Positions 24,440 through 32,865 of a stretch of 34,599 nucleotides of DNA are shown here, one piece after another. The translations under genes were made by a program, and so were the position numbers. This DNA is from Anaerolineae bacterium clx_CAG2 (lineage in GTDB: Bacteria; Chloroflexota; Anaerolineae; JAAEKA01): assembly GCA_014155705.1 (NCBI GenBank), contig JAAEKA010000303.1, forward strand, positions 1-34,599, written 5' to 3'. The notes beneath the pieces were generated by a model. The model was not told the origin of the DNA, searched no databases, and saw only the letters and a list, made by a program, of their open reading frames with translations. Each line of letters starts with the position of its first letter. Position 1 is the stretch's first letter.

Positions 24440-24549
24440 CGCGTTTCAGAGGGTTTAGAGAGACAGAGGATCAAAGGATCAGACATCGGTACCGGTTCGC
24501 ACGCACAGAACTCATCTACCAGCTTACCAGTTCCGGGTGGAGTACTCAC

Positions 24550-27498
24550 ATGAAAGTCCTGATCGTAGCCAAGACCCGCCAAGGCAGCGGAGCCTGTATC
24601 GGGGGAATCACGTTCGAGGGCCAGAGCGTGCGCCTGATTGCGGCCGACGCCGCGACCAACGAGCACGTCGGGTTGGAGTACAACGTCGGTGACGTGTGGG
24701 AGGTGGAGGCCGCCGTTCCGCAGCAGGTCGTCCCGCCCCACGTGGAGAACATCGTAGTACAGAGCAAGCGCCGCATGGGGCCGATGAGCATCCCCGAGCG
24801 CTTCATCGAGCGGCACATGCCGCCATGCATCGGCGGGCCGGAGCAGCTATACGACGGACTGGTCCAGGCAACATCCAGCGGCGTGCTCCACATCGCCGAA
24901 CGCAGCGGCGTGCCGCCCTACAGTACCTTGTTTTGGCGGCCTGACCAGCCGTTGACCCGCGTCCAGGACAGCAAACGGCTGCGCTACCGCTATCCGACGC
25001 CCGACGGTGGACGGACTTTGACCTTCGTTGGCTTCCAGGAGCCGATCGAGGTTATTCCGGCCGGCGCGCTGGTGCGCGTCTCGCTGGCCCACTGGTGGCG
25101 CCCGGACGACCAACCAGACGCCGAGTTGCGCTGTCACGTGCAGCTTTCGGGGTACTTTCTGGCGCCATCGCGCGTCATGCAACGGTCTGCCCAAGCATCC
25201 TCTGACACCGCAGCAGAGAGACCCTTCGGCCGCCCTCAGGGTGACATGCCAGCGGAGAGACCCTTCGGCAGCCCTCAGGGTGACGGACACGCACGGAATT
25301 GGGGAGAGACACAGGGGTTTCCCCCGGTTCCCCTCAGTTCTCCCTCTCCCTCCCCGCACGCCCTCCTCAAGTCCGTCTTCGGCTACGATACCTTCTGGCC
25401 GCTGCAAGGCGAGATCATCGACAACGTGCTGGCGCGGCGGGACACACTGGCGGTGATGCCCACGGGCGGCGGCAAGTCGCTGTGCTACCAGTTGCCCGCG
25501 CTGCTTTTCGACGGACTGACCCTGGTCATCTCTCCCCTGATCGCGCTGATGCAGGACCAGGTCGACCAGTTGCGCGCACTGGGCGCGCCAGCGGCCTTCC
25601 TCAACAGCACGCTGGACTACCGCAGCTATGTGGAGACCATGAGCGCCGTGCGCGCCGGGCAGGTCAAGCTGCTCTACACCTCGCCGGAGACGTTGCTGCG
25701 GCCGGAGACGCTGGTGCTGCTGGACCAGAGCCGGCTGGACTGCCTGACTATCGACGAGGCGCACTGTATTTCGCAGTGGGGCCACGACTTTCGGCCGGAG
25801 TACCGCCAGTTGCTGCCCGTGCGCCAGCGCTACCCCCAGGCCGTCTGTCTGGCTTTCACCGCCACTGCCACCGAACGTGTGCGCCAGGATATCGCCAGCC
25901 AACTGGGCTTCACCGCAGCCAATACCTTCGTGGCCAGCTTCAACCGGCCCAATCTGCAGCTCGCAAGCCGGTCGCGCACGGACGGTCTCGGCCAGGTATT
26001 AGGCTTCCTGGACGCGCACCGTGAGCAGTCGGGCATCATCTACTGCAGCACGCGTGAGACGGTTGACAACCTGGCCGCGCAGTTGGCCGGGGCTGGCTGG
26101 CCGGCCCTGCCCTACCATGCAGGTCTGGATGACGCCACACGCCAGCGCAATCAGCGCCAGTTTGTGCGCGCCGACGTGGCGATCATGGTGGCCACCATCG
26201 CCTTCGGCATGGGCATCAACAAGCCCAACGTGCGCTTCGTCGTCCACTTCAACCTGCCCAGAGACATCGAGAGCTACTACCAGGAGATCGGCCGCGCCGG
26301 CCGCGATGGCCTGCCAGCGGACTGCCTGTTGCTCTACAGCCAGAAGGACGTCGCAACTATCCTGTATTTCGTCGAGGAAGGCGCGCCTTCGCAGCAGGCC
26401 GGCGCGACTGCGCGCTTGCAGGCCATGCTGCGCTACGCGCAGGCTGGCGGCTGCCGGCGCACCCCGCTGCTGGCCTACTTCGGCGAGCGCTTCGAGGGTG
26501 AACCGTGCGGCGCATGCGATAACTGCCAGCGGGAGCAGGCCGGCGGCGAAAAGATCGACCTCACGGCGGCGGCAGTCAAGTTCCTGGGTTGCGTCAAGGA
26601 CACTGGCCAGATCTTTGGCGTCTCGCACATCGCCAACGTCTTGCGCGGCTCCCAGGCCAAGAAAGTCTTGCAGCGTCGCCACGACCGGCTGTCCGTCCAC
26701 GGCAGCGGCCGCGAACATTCGGACAGACAATGGAGCCGGTTTGGCCAACAGTTCATCGCCGAGGGGTTGCTGGAGCAGGACATGGAGCACGGCGGCCTGC
26801 GGCTGACGGCAGCAGGCCGCGAGGTGCTGGCCGGTCAGCGGCGGGTGCTGCTAGCCGCACCCGAGCTGCCGGCCGAGGCCCCGACCGCGCCGCCGCCCTA
26901 CGACGCCGAACTGTTCCAGGTCCTGCGCGAGCTACGTCGCGAGCTGGCTGATGCGGCCAACGTGCCGCCTTTCGTGGTTTTCTCCGACCGCACGCTGGTA
27001 GAGATGGCCACCTACTACCCGCAGACACCGCAGCGCCTGCTGGACATGGCCGGCGTTGGACAGGTCAAGCTGGGGCAGTATGGCGGCGCGTTTCTGGCTG
27101 TTTTGCGCGATTACTGCGCGGCCCACGACTTGCCGGAACGCCCCAAGGCGCCGCACGCGCCGCCTGCCCTGACCGGCGGCCAGGCCAAGCGCCGCTTTGT
27201 CGAGGTGGGCGAGCTGTTCGCGGCCGGCTACTCGGTGGCGCAGCTCCAGGCGCAGTACGGCGTGGAGCGCAGCACAATTCTGGGCCACCTGGCCCGCTTC
27301 CATCAGCAGGGCGGCGCAGTGGACGGCGAACGGGTGCTGGCCGCCTCCAGGCTGACGGCGGAGCAGCAGGCCCAGGTGCTGGCTCTGTTCGACGATCTGG
27401 GGGCCGAAGCGCTCTCGCCCGTCTTCCAGGCGTTGAATGGGTCGATCTCGTATGAGGAATTGCACGTGATGCGGGTGGCATATATGAGCCGCTCGTAG
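24550..27498 (+). CDS. Dual-OB (DuOB-like) domain fused to RecQ helicase
   Basis: 982 residues from ATG 24550 with GGTGGAG seven bases upstream. Residues 1-206 resemble the dual-OB module: [38 protein letters not shown], then a second half with [10 protein letters not shown] and [17 protein letters not shown] low-complexity linker follows (207-270). The RecQ core begins near 270: Walker A PTGGGKS (304-310), [17 protein letters not shown] (402-418), AFTATAT (435-441), motif [12 protein letters not shown] (578-587), the zinc cluster C635, C653, C656, C659, a winged-helix RQC (about 668-770), HRDC (783-858) and a C-terminal helix-turn-helix [22 protein letters not shown] (893-914). RecQ is a 3'-5' DNA helicase; the N-terminal module should bind nucleic acid or sense a modified base. 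An internal start near 25246 could produce a RecQ-only form. Confidence 0.9.
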   Translation: MKVLIVAKTRQGSGACIGGITFEGQSVRLIAADAATNEHVGLEYNVGDVWEVEAAVPQQVVPPHVENIVVQSKRRMGPMSIPERFIERHMPPCIGGPEQLYDGLVQATSSGVLHIAERSGVPPYSTLFWRPDQPLTRVQDSKRLRYRYPTPDGGRTLTFVGFQEPIEVIPAGALVRVSLAHWWRPDDQPDAELRCHVQLSGYFLAPSRVMQRSAQASSDTAAERPFGRPQGDMPAERPFGSPQGDGHARNWGETQGFPPVPLSSPSPSPHALLKSVFGYDTFWPLQGEIIDNVLARRDTLAVMPTGGGKSLCYQLPALLFDGLTLVISPLIALMQDQVDQLRALGAPAAFLNSTLDYRSYVETMSAVRAGQVKLLYTSPETLLRPETLVLLDQSRLDCLTIDEAHCISQWGHDFRPEYRQLLPVRQRYPQAVCLAFTATATERVRQDIASQLGFTAANTFVASFNRPNLQLASRSRTDGLGQVLGFLDAHREQSGIIYCSTRETVDNLAAQLAGAGWPALPYHAGLDDATRQRNQRQFVRADVAIMVATIAFGMGINKPNVRFVVHFNLPRDIESYYQEIGRAGRDGLPADCLLLYSQKDVATILYFVEEGAPSQQAGATARLQAMLRYAQAGGCRRTPLLAYFGERFEGEPCGACDNCQREQAGGEKIDLTAAAVKFLGCVKDTGQIFGVSHIANVLRGSQAKKVLQRRHDRLSVHGSGREHSDRQWSRFGQQFIAEGLLEQDMEHGGLRLTAAGREVLAGQRRVLLAAPELPAEAPTAPPPYDAELFQVLRELRRELADAANVPPFVVFSDRTLVEMATYYPQTPQRLLDMAGVGQVKLGQYGGAFLAVLRDYCAAHDLPERPKAPHAPPALTGGQAKRRFVEVGELFAAGYSVAQLQAQYGVERSTILGHLARFHQQGGAVDGERVLAASRLTAEQQAQVLALFDDLGAEALSPVFQALNGSISYEELHVMRVAYMSRS
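25213..25284 (+). repeat. Two 39-bp-spaced repeat units inside the RecQ gene linker
   Basis: Unit 1 (25213-25246) and unit 2 (25252-25284) share GAGAGACCCTTCGGC and GCCCTCAGGGTGAC and begin 39 bp apart, which keeps the frame. They encode the repeated phrase A-E-R-P-F-G-x-P-Q-G-D. Units of this kind (CCTTCGG then CCTCAGGGTGAC) are familiar to me from intergenic regions of related genomes. Confidence 0.7.
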
Positions 27499-27571
27499 GC
27501 CGAGTTACCAACGTGACAGGCGACGTGGCCGGCTGGTAGCCGGACTACTGGGAGAAGTCGGTTATCTGAGG

Positions 27572-27595
27572 TATAATTCCAGAAGTCTCTGGAAT
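27572..27595 (+). promoter_or_regulatory. -10 element overlapped by a perfect inverted repeat
   Basis: TATAAT (27572-27577), weak -35. ATTCCAGA-AGTC-TCTGGAAT (27576-27595) is a perfect 8-bp inverted repeat with a 4-base centre; it starts within the -10 and covers the predicted start. It may be an operator or a 5'-end mRNA hairpin of the next gene. Confidence 0.45.
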
Positions 27596-27613
27596 CGAGG
27601 TATCCATTCAACC

Positions 27614-28252
27614 ATGCACTTGTATCTAATTCGCCACGGCCAAAGTTTCGTCAACCTCAAGGACTGGGACGGCGGCAACCTGGACGCCGGGCTGACCGAG
27701 CTGGGCACGCGCCAGGCGGCGGCGCTGGCCCGCTGGCTGCCCGGCTATCTGCCTTCGTTTGACGCGCTCTACGCCAGCACCATGCAACGGGCGCGGGAGA
27801 CCGTCGCTCCCCTGGCCCAAAGCTACGGCGTCGAAGTGCGCTGGGACGACCGGCTGCGCGAGATCGGCAACAACCGTTCCGACCATACCCCCTGGCCGCC
27901 GGACGAGCTGCCTGCGGCCTACTCCGACTACTGGGCCAGCGAGCGCCCTTTTGCCACCACCACCCCACTGGCGCCGGGCGGCGAGACCTTTATGCACTTC
28001 CGCACGCGCGTGGGACTGTTCATCGAGGATCTGGTGGAGTGCTGCCGCGGCAAGATCATCGTGGCCGTCTGTCATGGCGGCGTAGTCGAGGCGGCCTTCG
28101 ACCACATTTTCAACATCGGCCCCTGGCGGCGCACTGAGATCTGGAACACAAACACAGGTATCAGCCACTTCGAGTACGTCGAACTGCCCCGCCGCGAGAC
28201 CTGGCGTCTACACTTCCAGAACCGTATCGAGCACCTGGCTGGCATTGAGTAA
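27614..28252 (+). CDS. Histidine phosphatase superfamily protein (phosphoglycerate-mutase-like)
   Basis: 212 residues from ATG 27614. The phosphohistidine motif [10 protein letters not shown] (about 5-14) holds the catalytic His, and the second His is in [27 protein letters not shown] and [17 protein letters not shown] with the conserved Arg are further superfamily marks. The substrate pocket segment includes [14 protein letters not shown], unlike the 'E-x-x-x-G-x-W-E-G' of mutases, so a phosphatase on a small phosphoester is more likely than glycolytic mutase. Cytoplasmic. It is preceded by a TATAAT with an inverted repeat and followed, after a REP-like hairpin, by an RNA methyltransferase. 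GAGG is 13 bases upstream, a poor SD. Confidence 0.88.
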   Translation: MHLYLIRHGQSFVNLKDWDGGNLDAGLTELGTRQAAALARWLPGYLPSFDALYASTMQRARETVAPLAQSYGVEVRWDDRLREIGNNRSDHTPWPPDELPAAYSDYWASERPFATTTPLAPGGETFMHFRTRVGLFIEDLVECCRGKIIVAVCHGGVVEAAFDHIFNIGPWRRTEIWNTNTGISHFEYVELPRRETWRLHFQNRIEHLAGIE

Positions 28253-28270
28253 CAGCCCGTCCACACCCGC

Positions 28271-28298
28271 GCTCGGGCCGGTCTCCTGACCGAGCCCG
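28271..28298. repeat. REP-like hairpin repeat, third copy
   Basis: Identical over 28 bp to 10711-10738, in the 78-base gap between the histidine phosphatase and TrmH-family genes. Being unchanged at two sites 17.5 kb apart suggests recent spread or selection on the hairpin. Confidence 0.75.
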
Positions 28299-28330
28299 TC
28301 CACACACCCGCCACAGCCAGCGAACATCCT

Positions 28331-29137
28331 ATGGCCCCACCACTCACCATCACCAGCCGCCAGAATCCGCGCATTGTCGCTGCGCGCAGACTGAGCGAGC
28401 GCAAGCAGCGCCAGCAACAGGGTCGCTTCCTGGTCGAGGGAGTGAAATTGCTCGAGATGGCGCTGCGGGCCGGCGCAAAGCCGCGTGACGCCTTCGTGTG
28501 CCATGAGCAGCTTGCCCCGGTCGCCGCGCCGCTGCTGGAACAACTCCAGACCGCAGGCGCGGAACTGCTGCTCGTCTCTCCCTTGGTGATGCGGGCGCTG
28601 GCAGAGCGGGATGCCGCTGAGGGGCTGATTGTCACCTTCGACCTGTGGGAGACCCGACTGGACGACCTGCGTCTGGACGGCAGCGATCTGGCGCTGGTGC
28701 TCGACCGCTTGCAGGACCCCGGCAACCTGGGCACGCTGATCCGCACCGCCGACGCGGTAGGCGCGGCCGCTGTGGCTTTGATCGAGCCATGCGTCGATCC
28801 TTTCGACGACAAAGTGGTGCGCGGCACCATGGGGTCGCTATTCAACCTGCCCCCGGTGCGCAGCGGCGACGTGGACGGCCTGTTTGCGGCCCTACGCGGC
28901 CGTGGCCTGCGCATCGTTGCCGCAGACGCGCATCAGGGCGCTGACTGGGGCGAAGGGCTATGGCAGGGCGGGGTGGCGCTGGTGTTGGGCAACGAGGCGC
29001 GCGGCCTGTCGCCTGACGTCGTCCCCCACATCGATGCCTGGGCGCGTCTGCCCATCCCCGGCCGGGCCGAGTCGCTCAACGTGGCCGTGGCCGGCGGTGT
29101 ATTGATGTACACCTGGCTGCGACACGTGTCGGCGTGA
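28331..29137 (+). CDS. TrmH/SpoU family RNA 2'-O-methyltransferase
   Basis: 268 residues from ATG 28331. Residues 1-100 are the substrate-binding N-domain: ITSRQNPRIVAARRLSERKQR, GRFLVEGVKLLEMAL. Residues 105-268 carry the three SPOUT motifs: LALVLDRLQDPGNLGTLIRTADAVG (motif 1, with N and R), ALVLGNEARGLSPDVV (motif 2) and LPIPGRAESLNVAVAGGVLMYTW (motif 3, the trefoil knot). It methylates a ribose in rRNA or tRNA with SAM, acting as a dimer in the cytoplasm. The target base is unknown; the layout is like the RlmB/TsnR-type group. Its stop TGA lies inside the first unit of a heptamer repeat array (GCG-TGA-T), so the C-terminus has probably been set by the repeat. Confidence 0.93.
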   Translation: MAPPLTITSRQNPRIVAARRLSERKQRQQQGRFLVEGVKLLEMALRAGAKPRDAFVCHEQLAPVAAPLLEQLQTAGAELLLVSPLVMRALAERDAAEGLIVTFDLWETRLDDLRLDGSDLALVLDRLQDPGNLGTLIRTADAVGAAAVALIEPCVDPFDDKVVRGTMGSLFNLPPVRSGDVDGLFAALRGRGLRIVAADAHQGADWGEGLWQGGVALVLGNEARGLSPDVVPHIDAWARLPIPGRAESLNVAVAGGVLMYTWLRHVSA

Positions 29138-29255
29138 TGCGTGAAACGTGATGCGTGATGCGTGAAACGTGATGCGTGATGCGTGAAACGTGAAACGTGA
29201 ATGTCTTCCGAGTACGTCTTACGTTTCACGTTTTACGTTTCACGTCTCACGTTTC
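29132..29255. repeat. Heptamer repeat array forming a long inverted structure
   Basis: Ten consecutive 7-bp units of the form (A/G)CGTGA(A/T) run from 29132 to 29201, arranged as GCGTGAT-GCGTGAA-ACGTGAT repeated with period 21. After a 12-base spacer, six units of the inverse type (ACGTTTC, ACGTTTT, ACGTCTC) run from 29214 to 29255. The two arms can pair over about 40 bases with mismatches. No conserved coding sequence lies inside. Confidence 0.85.
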
Positions 29256-29269
29256 AGAAGGAATTTCTC

Positions 29270-30919
29270 ATGACCACCCTCACCCTTGACGCCCACTCTC
29301 GCCGCTCCAACGTACTGGCCCGCCGCGGCATGGTGGCCACCAGCCAGCCGCTGGCAGCCATGGCTGGGCTGCGCATGCTGCTGGACGGCGGCAACGCGGC
29401 CGATGCGGCTGTGGCCACGGCCGCGGCGCTGGCCGTGGTCGAGCCCATGTCCACCGGCATCGGCGGCGACGCTTTCGCCCTCTTCTATGACGCCCAGGCC
29501 AGCCCAACCCAGCGCGTCAGCGCGCTCAACGGCAGCGGTCGCGCGCCGGCCGGGCTGCACCTGGAGGACCTGCATCATGCCGGGTTGAACGAAATTGCCC
29601 TGGACAGCCCGCATAGCGTGACCGTGCCGGGGACGGCGGCGGCCTGGGCCGATCTGCTGGCGCGCCACGGGACCATGCCGCTGGGCGTCGTCCTGCGGCC
29701 GGCCATCGAATACGCCCGCGACGGCTTCCCGGTCAGCGAGCTGATCGCAGCCAGTTGGCAGCGCGGCGAGGCGAAACTGAGCCGGTTGCCATCGGGGCAG
29801 GAATTGTTACCCGGCGGCCGCGCGCCGCGCATGGGGGAAGTCGTCTGTTTGCCAGAGATGGCCCGCACCCTGCAGGCCATCGCAGAGGGAGGCGCCGACG
29901 CCTTCTACCTGGGTGAAACCGGCCGGCGCATCGCTGACTTCGTGCAGACACAGGGCGGCCGGCTGGATGTGTCCGACCTGGCCGCACACCGCTCCACCTG
30001 GGACGAGCCGATCTCGATCGAGTATTGCGGGCTGCGGGTCTGGGAATGCCCGCCCAACGGCCAGGGGCTGGCCGCGTTGCTGGCGCTGGGCATCGTGGCC
30101 GGGGATGACCTGGCCGCAGCCGCGCCGATCGAGCGTTGGCACCTGTTGATCGAGGCCATGCGACTGGCCTTTGCCGACGCGCGACGCTGGGTGGCCGACC
30201 CGACCTTCGCCGACCTGCCGCTGGCTGAGCTGCTTTCGACACCGTACCTGGCCGGCCGGCGGGGCCAGATCGATCCGCTGCGGGCCAATCTGGCCCCACG
30301 CAGCGGCCTGCCCGCCGCCGAACGCCGGCCGCTTCAGCCGGCGCCGCGTTCGGATACCGTCTACCTGAGCGTGGTCGACGGCCACGGCAACGCCTGTTCT
30401 TTCATCAACAGCCTCTACCACGGCTTCGGCAGCGGATTGGTGGCGCCCGGCACAGGCGTGGCCTTACAGAACCGCGGCGCGCTCTTCAGCCTGGATCCGG
30501 CGCACCCCAACCGCCTGGAGCCGGGCAAGCGGCCCTACCACACGATCATCCCGGCCCTGGCCACGCAGGGGGACGATCTGTGGGCCTGCTTCGGCGTGAT
30601 GGGCGGCTTCATGCAGCCGCAAGGGCATGTGCAGGTGCTGGTCAATCTGCTGGACCTGAACCTGTTGCCGCAGGACGCGCTGGATGCGCCCCGCTTTTGT
30701 CTGCAGGATGGAGAGGCAGGCGGCCGCGTGGCAGTGGAGGTCAGCGCAGGCGCAGGGCTGATCGATGCACTGCGAGCCAGGGGGCACGACGTAGTGGTGA
30801 CGGCCGGTATGGAGCGAACACTCTTCGGCGTCGGCCAGGTGATCCGGCGCGATACGGCCACGGGCGTGCTGACAGCCGGCAGCGACCCGCGCCGCGACGG
30901 CTGCGCGCTGGGCTGGTGA
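29270..30919 (+). CDS. Gamma-glutamyltransferase family protein
   Basis: 549 residues from ATG 29270 with AGAAGGAA six bases upstream; the frame is open further back but only through the heptamer array. The family core is clear: RGMVATSQPLAAMAGLRMLLDGGNAADAAVA (19-49), EPMSTGIGGDAFALFYD (58-74), PGTAAAWADLL, and the autoprocessing site PRSDTVYLSVVDGHGNACSF, where T363 should be the N-terminal nucleophile of the small subunit after self-cleavage. VMGGFMQPQGHVQVLVNLLD is the small-subunit GG(F) motif. No signal peptide, so it is cytoplasmic (YwrD-like) and may not act on extracellular glutathione. It hydrolyses or transfers gamma-glutamyl groups; the natural donor in this organism is unknown. 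Two hairpins follow 78 bases after the stop. Confidence 0.92.
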   Translation: MTTLTLDAHSRRSNVLARRGMVATSQPLAAMAGLRMLLDGGNAADAAVATAAALAVVEPMSTGIGGDAFALFYDAQASPTQRVSALNGSGRAPAGLHLEDLHHAGLNEIALDSPHSVTVPGTAAAWADLLARHGTMPLGVVLRPAIEYARDGFPVSELIAASWQRGEAKLSRLPSGQELLPGGRAPRMGEVVCLPEMARTLQAIAEGGADAFYLGETGRRIADFVQTQGGRLDVSDLAAHRSTWDEPISIEYCGLRVWECPPNGQGLAALLALGIVAGDDLAAAAPIERWHLLIEAMRLAFADARRWVADPTFADLPLAELLSTPYLAGRRGQIDPLRANLAPRSGLPAAERRPLQPAPRSDTVYLSVVDGHGNACSFINSLYHGFGSGLVAPGTGVALQNRGALFSLDPAHPNRLEPGKRPYHTIIPALATQGDDLWACFGVMGGFMQPQGHVQVLVNLLDLNLLPQDALDAPRFCLQDGEAGGRVAVEVSAGAGLIDALRARGHDVVVTAGMERTLFGVGQVIRRDTATGVLTAGSDPRRDGCALGW

Positions 30920-30996
30920 TCACAGCACGCGGCACGGCTGATTGAGAGTCTCCCGCGATTCGATGAAATGTGGGATGTCTGCGGGTGGCTGTTAAT

Positions 30997-31053
30997 CTGG
31001 CGCCGGAGGTGGAGGAGACAAGGATGAAACAGCGATGTCACCTCCGGCGCCAG
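30997..31053. repeat. Perfect 15-bp inverted repeat with a 27-nt loop (first of a pair)
   Basis: CTGGCGCCGGAGGTG (30997-31011) is the perfect reverse complement of 31039-31053. The loop holds GAGGAG and two ATGs. No T-run follows, so it is not a normal terminator. It stands seven bases before the second structure. Confidence 0.7.
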
Positions 31054-31060
31054 AAATGTG

Positions 31061-31120
31061 CAAAAACCCCCTACCCCTTGAGAGCAATGCAGGAAGCGAT
31101 GATGGGGTAGGGGGTTTTTG
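31061..31120 (+). terminator. Perfect 17-bp inverted repeat ending in TTTTTG, terminator-like (second of a pair)
   Basis: CAAAAACCCCCTACCCC (31061-31077) is the perfect complement of 31104-31120, which ends GGGGGTTTTTG; the loop is 26 nt. The GC-rich stem followed by five Ts is terminator-like for the gamma-glutamyltransferase transcript, but the T-run is part of the stem and the loop is unusually long. Confidence 0.55.
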
Positions 31121-31187
31121 TATCAGGGATGGCCAGACGACTGATGCACGACAAAACAAGTATAAGCGAGGTAGCGCGCTCCCGTCA

Positions 31188-31205
31188 ATAGTACTTTGGT
31201 ACTAT
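31188..31205. repeat. Small inverted repeat upstream of the ABC operon
   Basis: ATAGTAC-TTTG-GTACTAT, a perfect 7-bp stem with a 4-base loop, an AT-rich palindrome in an otherwise GC-rich stretch; operator or hairpin, not resolved. Confidence 0.4.
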
Positions 31206-31207
31206 CG

Positions 31208-31354
31208 CCAGTTCGAAAAACGGGACTGCGCCTGACTCGCCGGGCTGCCAGAACGGCGCCAGGTATCGACGACCCCGCGTTTCGTCACACTTTCCTCTAC
31301 GACATCCCCAGCCACCGCCAGATACTGGCGCTGATGGCGGCCGATGCTGTGTGA
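31208..31354 (+). pseudogene. Possible remnant of a C-terminal coding region
   Basis: One frame with no stop runs into a TGA at 31352-31354 and reads as protein-like near its end: DDPAFRHTFLYDIPSHRQIL, then ALMAADAV. The upstream part has no good start and becomes composition-biased. It looks like the tail of a lost gene in the 554-base gap between the gamma-glutamyltransferase and the ABC ATPase. I recognise no family; a chance open frame is possible. Confidence 0.25.
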
Positions 31355-31473
31355 ACTCTGTCGTTTGTAATTAGGCTTCTAGCTGAGGGGGACAGTGGGG
31401 AGTACAATTGCGAAAGCTGCCACAAACTATCACAAAACCTGGGCGGCAAATAAACAGAAAAGATTGGCCCACC

Positions 31474-32227
<754 letters not shown>

Positions 32228-32229
<2 letters not shown>

Positions 32230-32260
32230 AACGTGATGCGTGATGCGTGATGTGTGATGC
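32228..32260 (+). repeat. Heptamer array, left flank of the four-helix-bundle gene
   Basis: After GAAAC come four consecutive GTGATGC-type units (32233-32260), starting within the stop codon region of the ABC ATPase gene. Same family as at 29132 and 32801, in the opposite sense to the right flank. Confidence 0.75.
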
Positions 32261-32285
32261 ACGACAGCAGAGAGATGAAATAGCT

Positions 32286-32780
32286 ATGAACTACGCAGAT
32301 TGGTGCCAGCAGGTACCCAGTGAGATCACCAGCGATTCGTTGTGGAAGATGGAGGCTTATCGTCTGGCTCTGTTTGCCTCTGACCTGGCGTGGGAAGATA
32401 CCACTAAGCTGGCCGGCAACCGACGCACCCAGGAACTATCTGATCAACTCTATCGATCGGTTGGATCCATCGGCGCGAATATTGCCGAAGGTTATAGCCG
32501 GGGAACGGGCAGAGATCGCGCTCGCTTCTACGAATACGCCCTTGGCTCAGCTCGGGAAAGTCGGGACTGGTACTACAAGGGCCGCCACGTTCTCGGCGAC
32601 AAGGTGAGCAATCATCGTATCAGTTTCCTGACGCAGATCATCCGCCTCCTGCTTACAACGATTCCCCAACAGCGCCAGCGGGTCCTGCGCGAGGAGCAAC
32701 CCATCTACCAGGTCACATCCGAAGTCCTTGACCGCGACCTGCTCGACGCCCTGCTCCAAGAGTCTCCATCGTCCGACTAA
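32286..32780 (+). CDS. Four-helix-bundle protein (S23/Avd-like, 23S rRNA IVS-type family)
   Basis: 164 residues from ATG 32286; an ATG 13 codons earlier lies against the repeat. The core matches the four-helix-bundle family: LWKMEAYRLALFASDLAWED, then LSDQLYRSVGSIGANIAEGYSR, where S-I-x-A-N-I-A-E-G is the family signature, then RFYEYALGSARESRDWYYKG. Homologues occur in 23S rRNA intervening sequences, as stand-alone genes, and as accessory Avd proteins of diversity-generating retroelements; they form pentamers and bind nucleic acid. No reverse transcriptase or variable repeat is visible here. The C-terminal 45 residues (TIPQQRQRVLREEQPIYQV onward) exceed the usual length of about 120. It interrupts an ABC operon and is bracketed by repeats, so it looks inserted. 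Confidence 0.85.
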   Translation: MNYADWCQQVPSEITSDSLWKMEAYRLALFASDLAWEDTTKLAGNRRTQELSDQLYRSVGSIGANIAEGYSRGTGRDRARFYEYALGSARESRDWYYKGRHVLGDKVSNHRISFLTQIIRLLLTTIPQQRQRVLREEQPIYQVTSEVLDRDLLDALLQESPSSD

Positions 32781-32800
32781 CACCCGCAAACGTCCAGCAG

Positions 32801-32863
32801 TTCACGCTTCACGCTTCACGCTTCACGCTTTACGTTTCACGTTTCACGTTTTACACTTCACGC
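32801..32863 (+). repeat. Nine-unit heptamer array, right flank of the four-helix-bundle gene
   Basis: Nine consecutive 7-bp units: TTCACGC four times, TTTACGT, TTCACGT twice, TTTACAC, TTCACGC. It is the reverse-complement form of the units at 29132 and 32228, and ends two bases before the permease start codon. Confidence 0.85.
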
Positions 32864-32865
32864 TC

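Noticed and set aside
24847-25902. 351-codon open frame antisense to the RecQ gene
   Set aside because: Composition-driven shadow; the sense strand carries all helicase motifs and the linker repeats.
29132-29255. CRISPR array
   Set aside because: The units are 7 bp with no unique spacers, and no cas gene is present.
29201-29269. N-terminal extension of the gamma-glutamyltransferase
   Set aside because: These codons are translated heptamer repeats; the SD-supported ATG is at 29270.
31035-31235. 66-codon plus-strand ORF beginning in the paired hairpins
   Set aside because: Its first half is made only of the inverted repeats and there is no SD outside a stem.
32286-32780. Diversity-generating retroelement (Avd plus reverse transcriptase)
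   Set aside because: No reverse transcriptase, template repeat or variable repeat is visible in the window; only the Avd-like protein family is shared.
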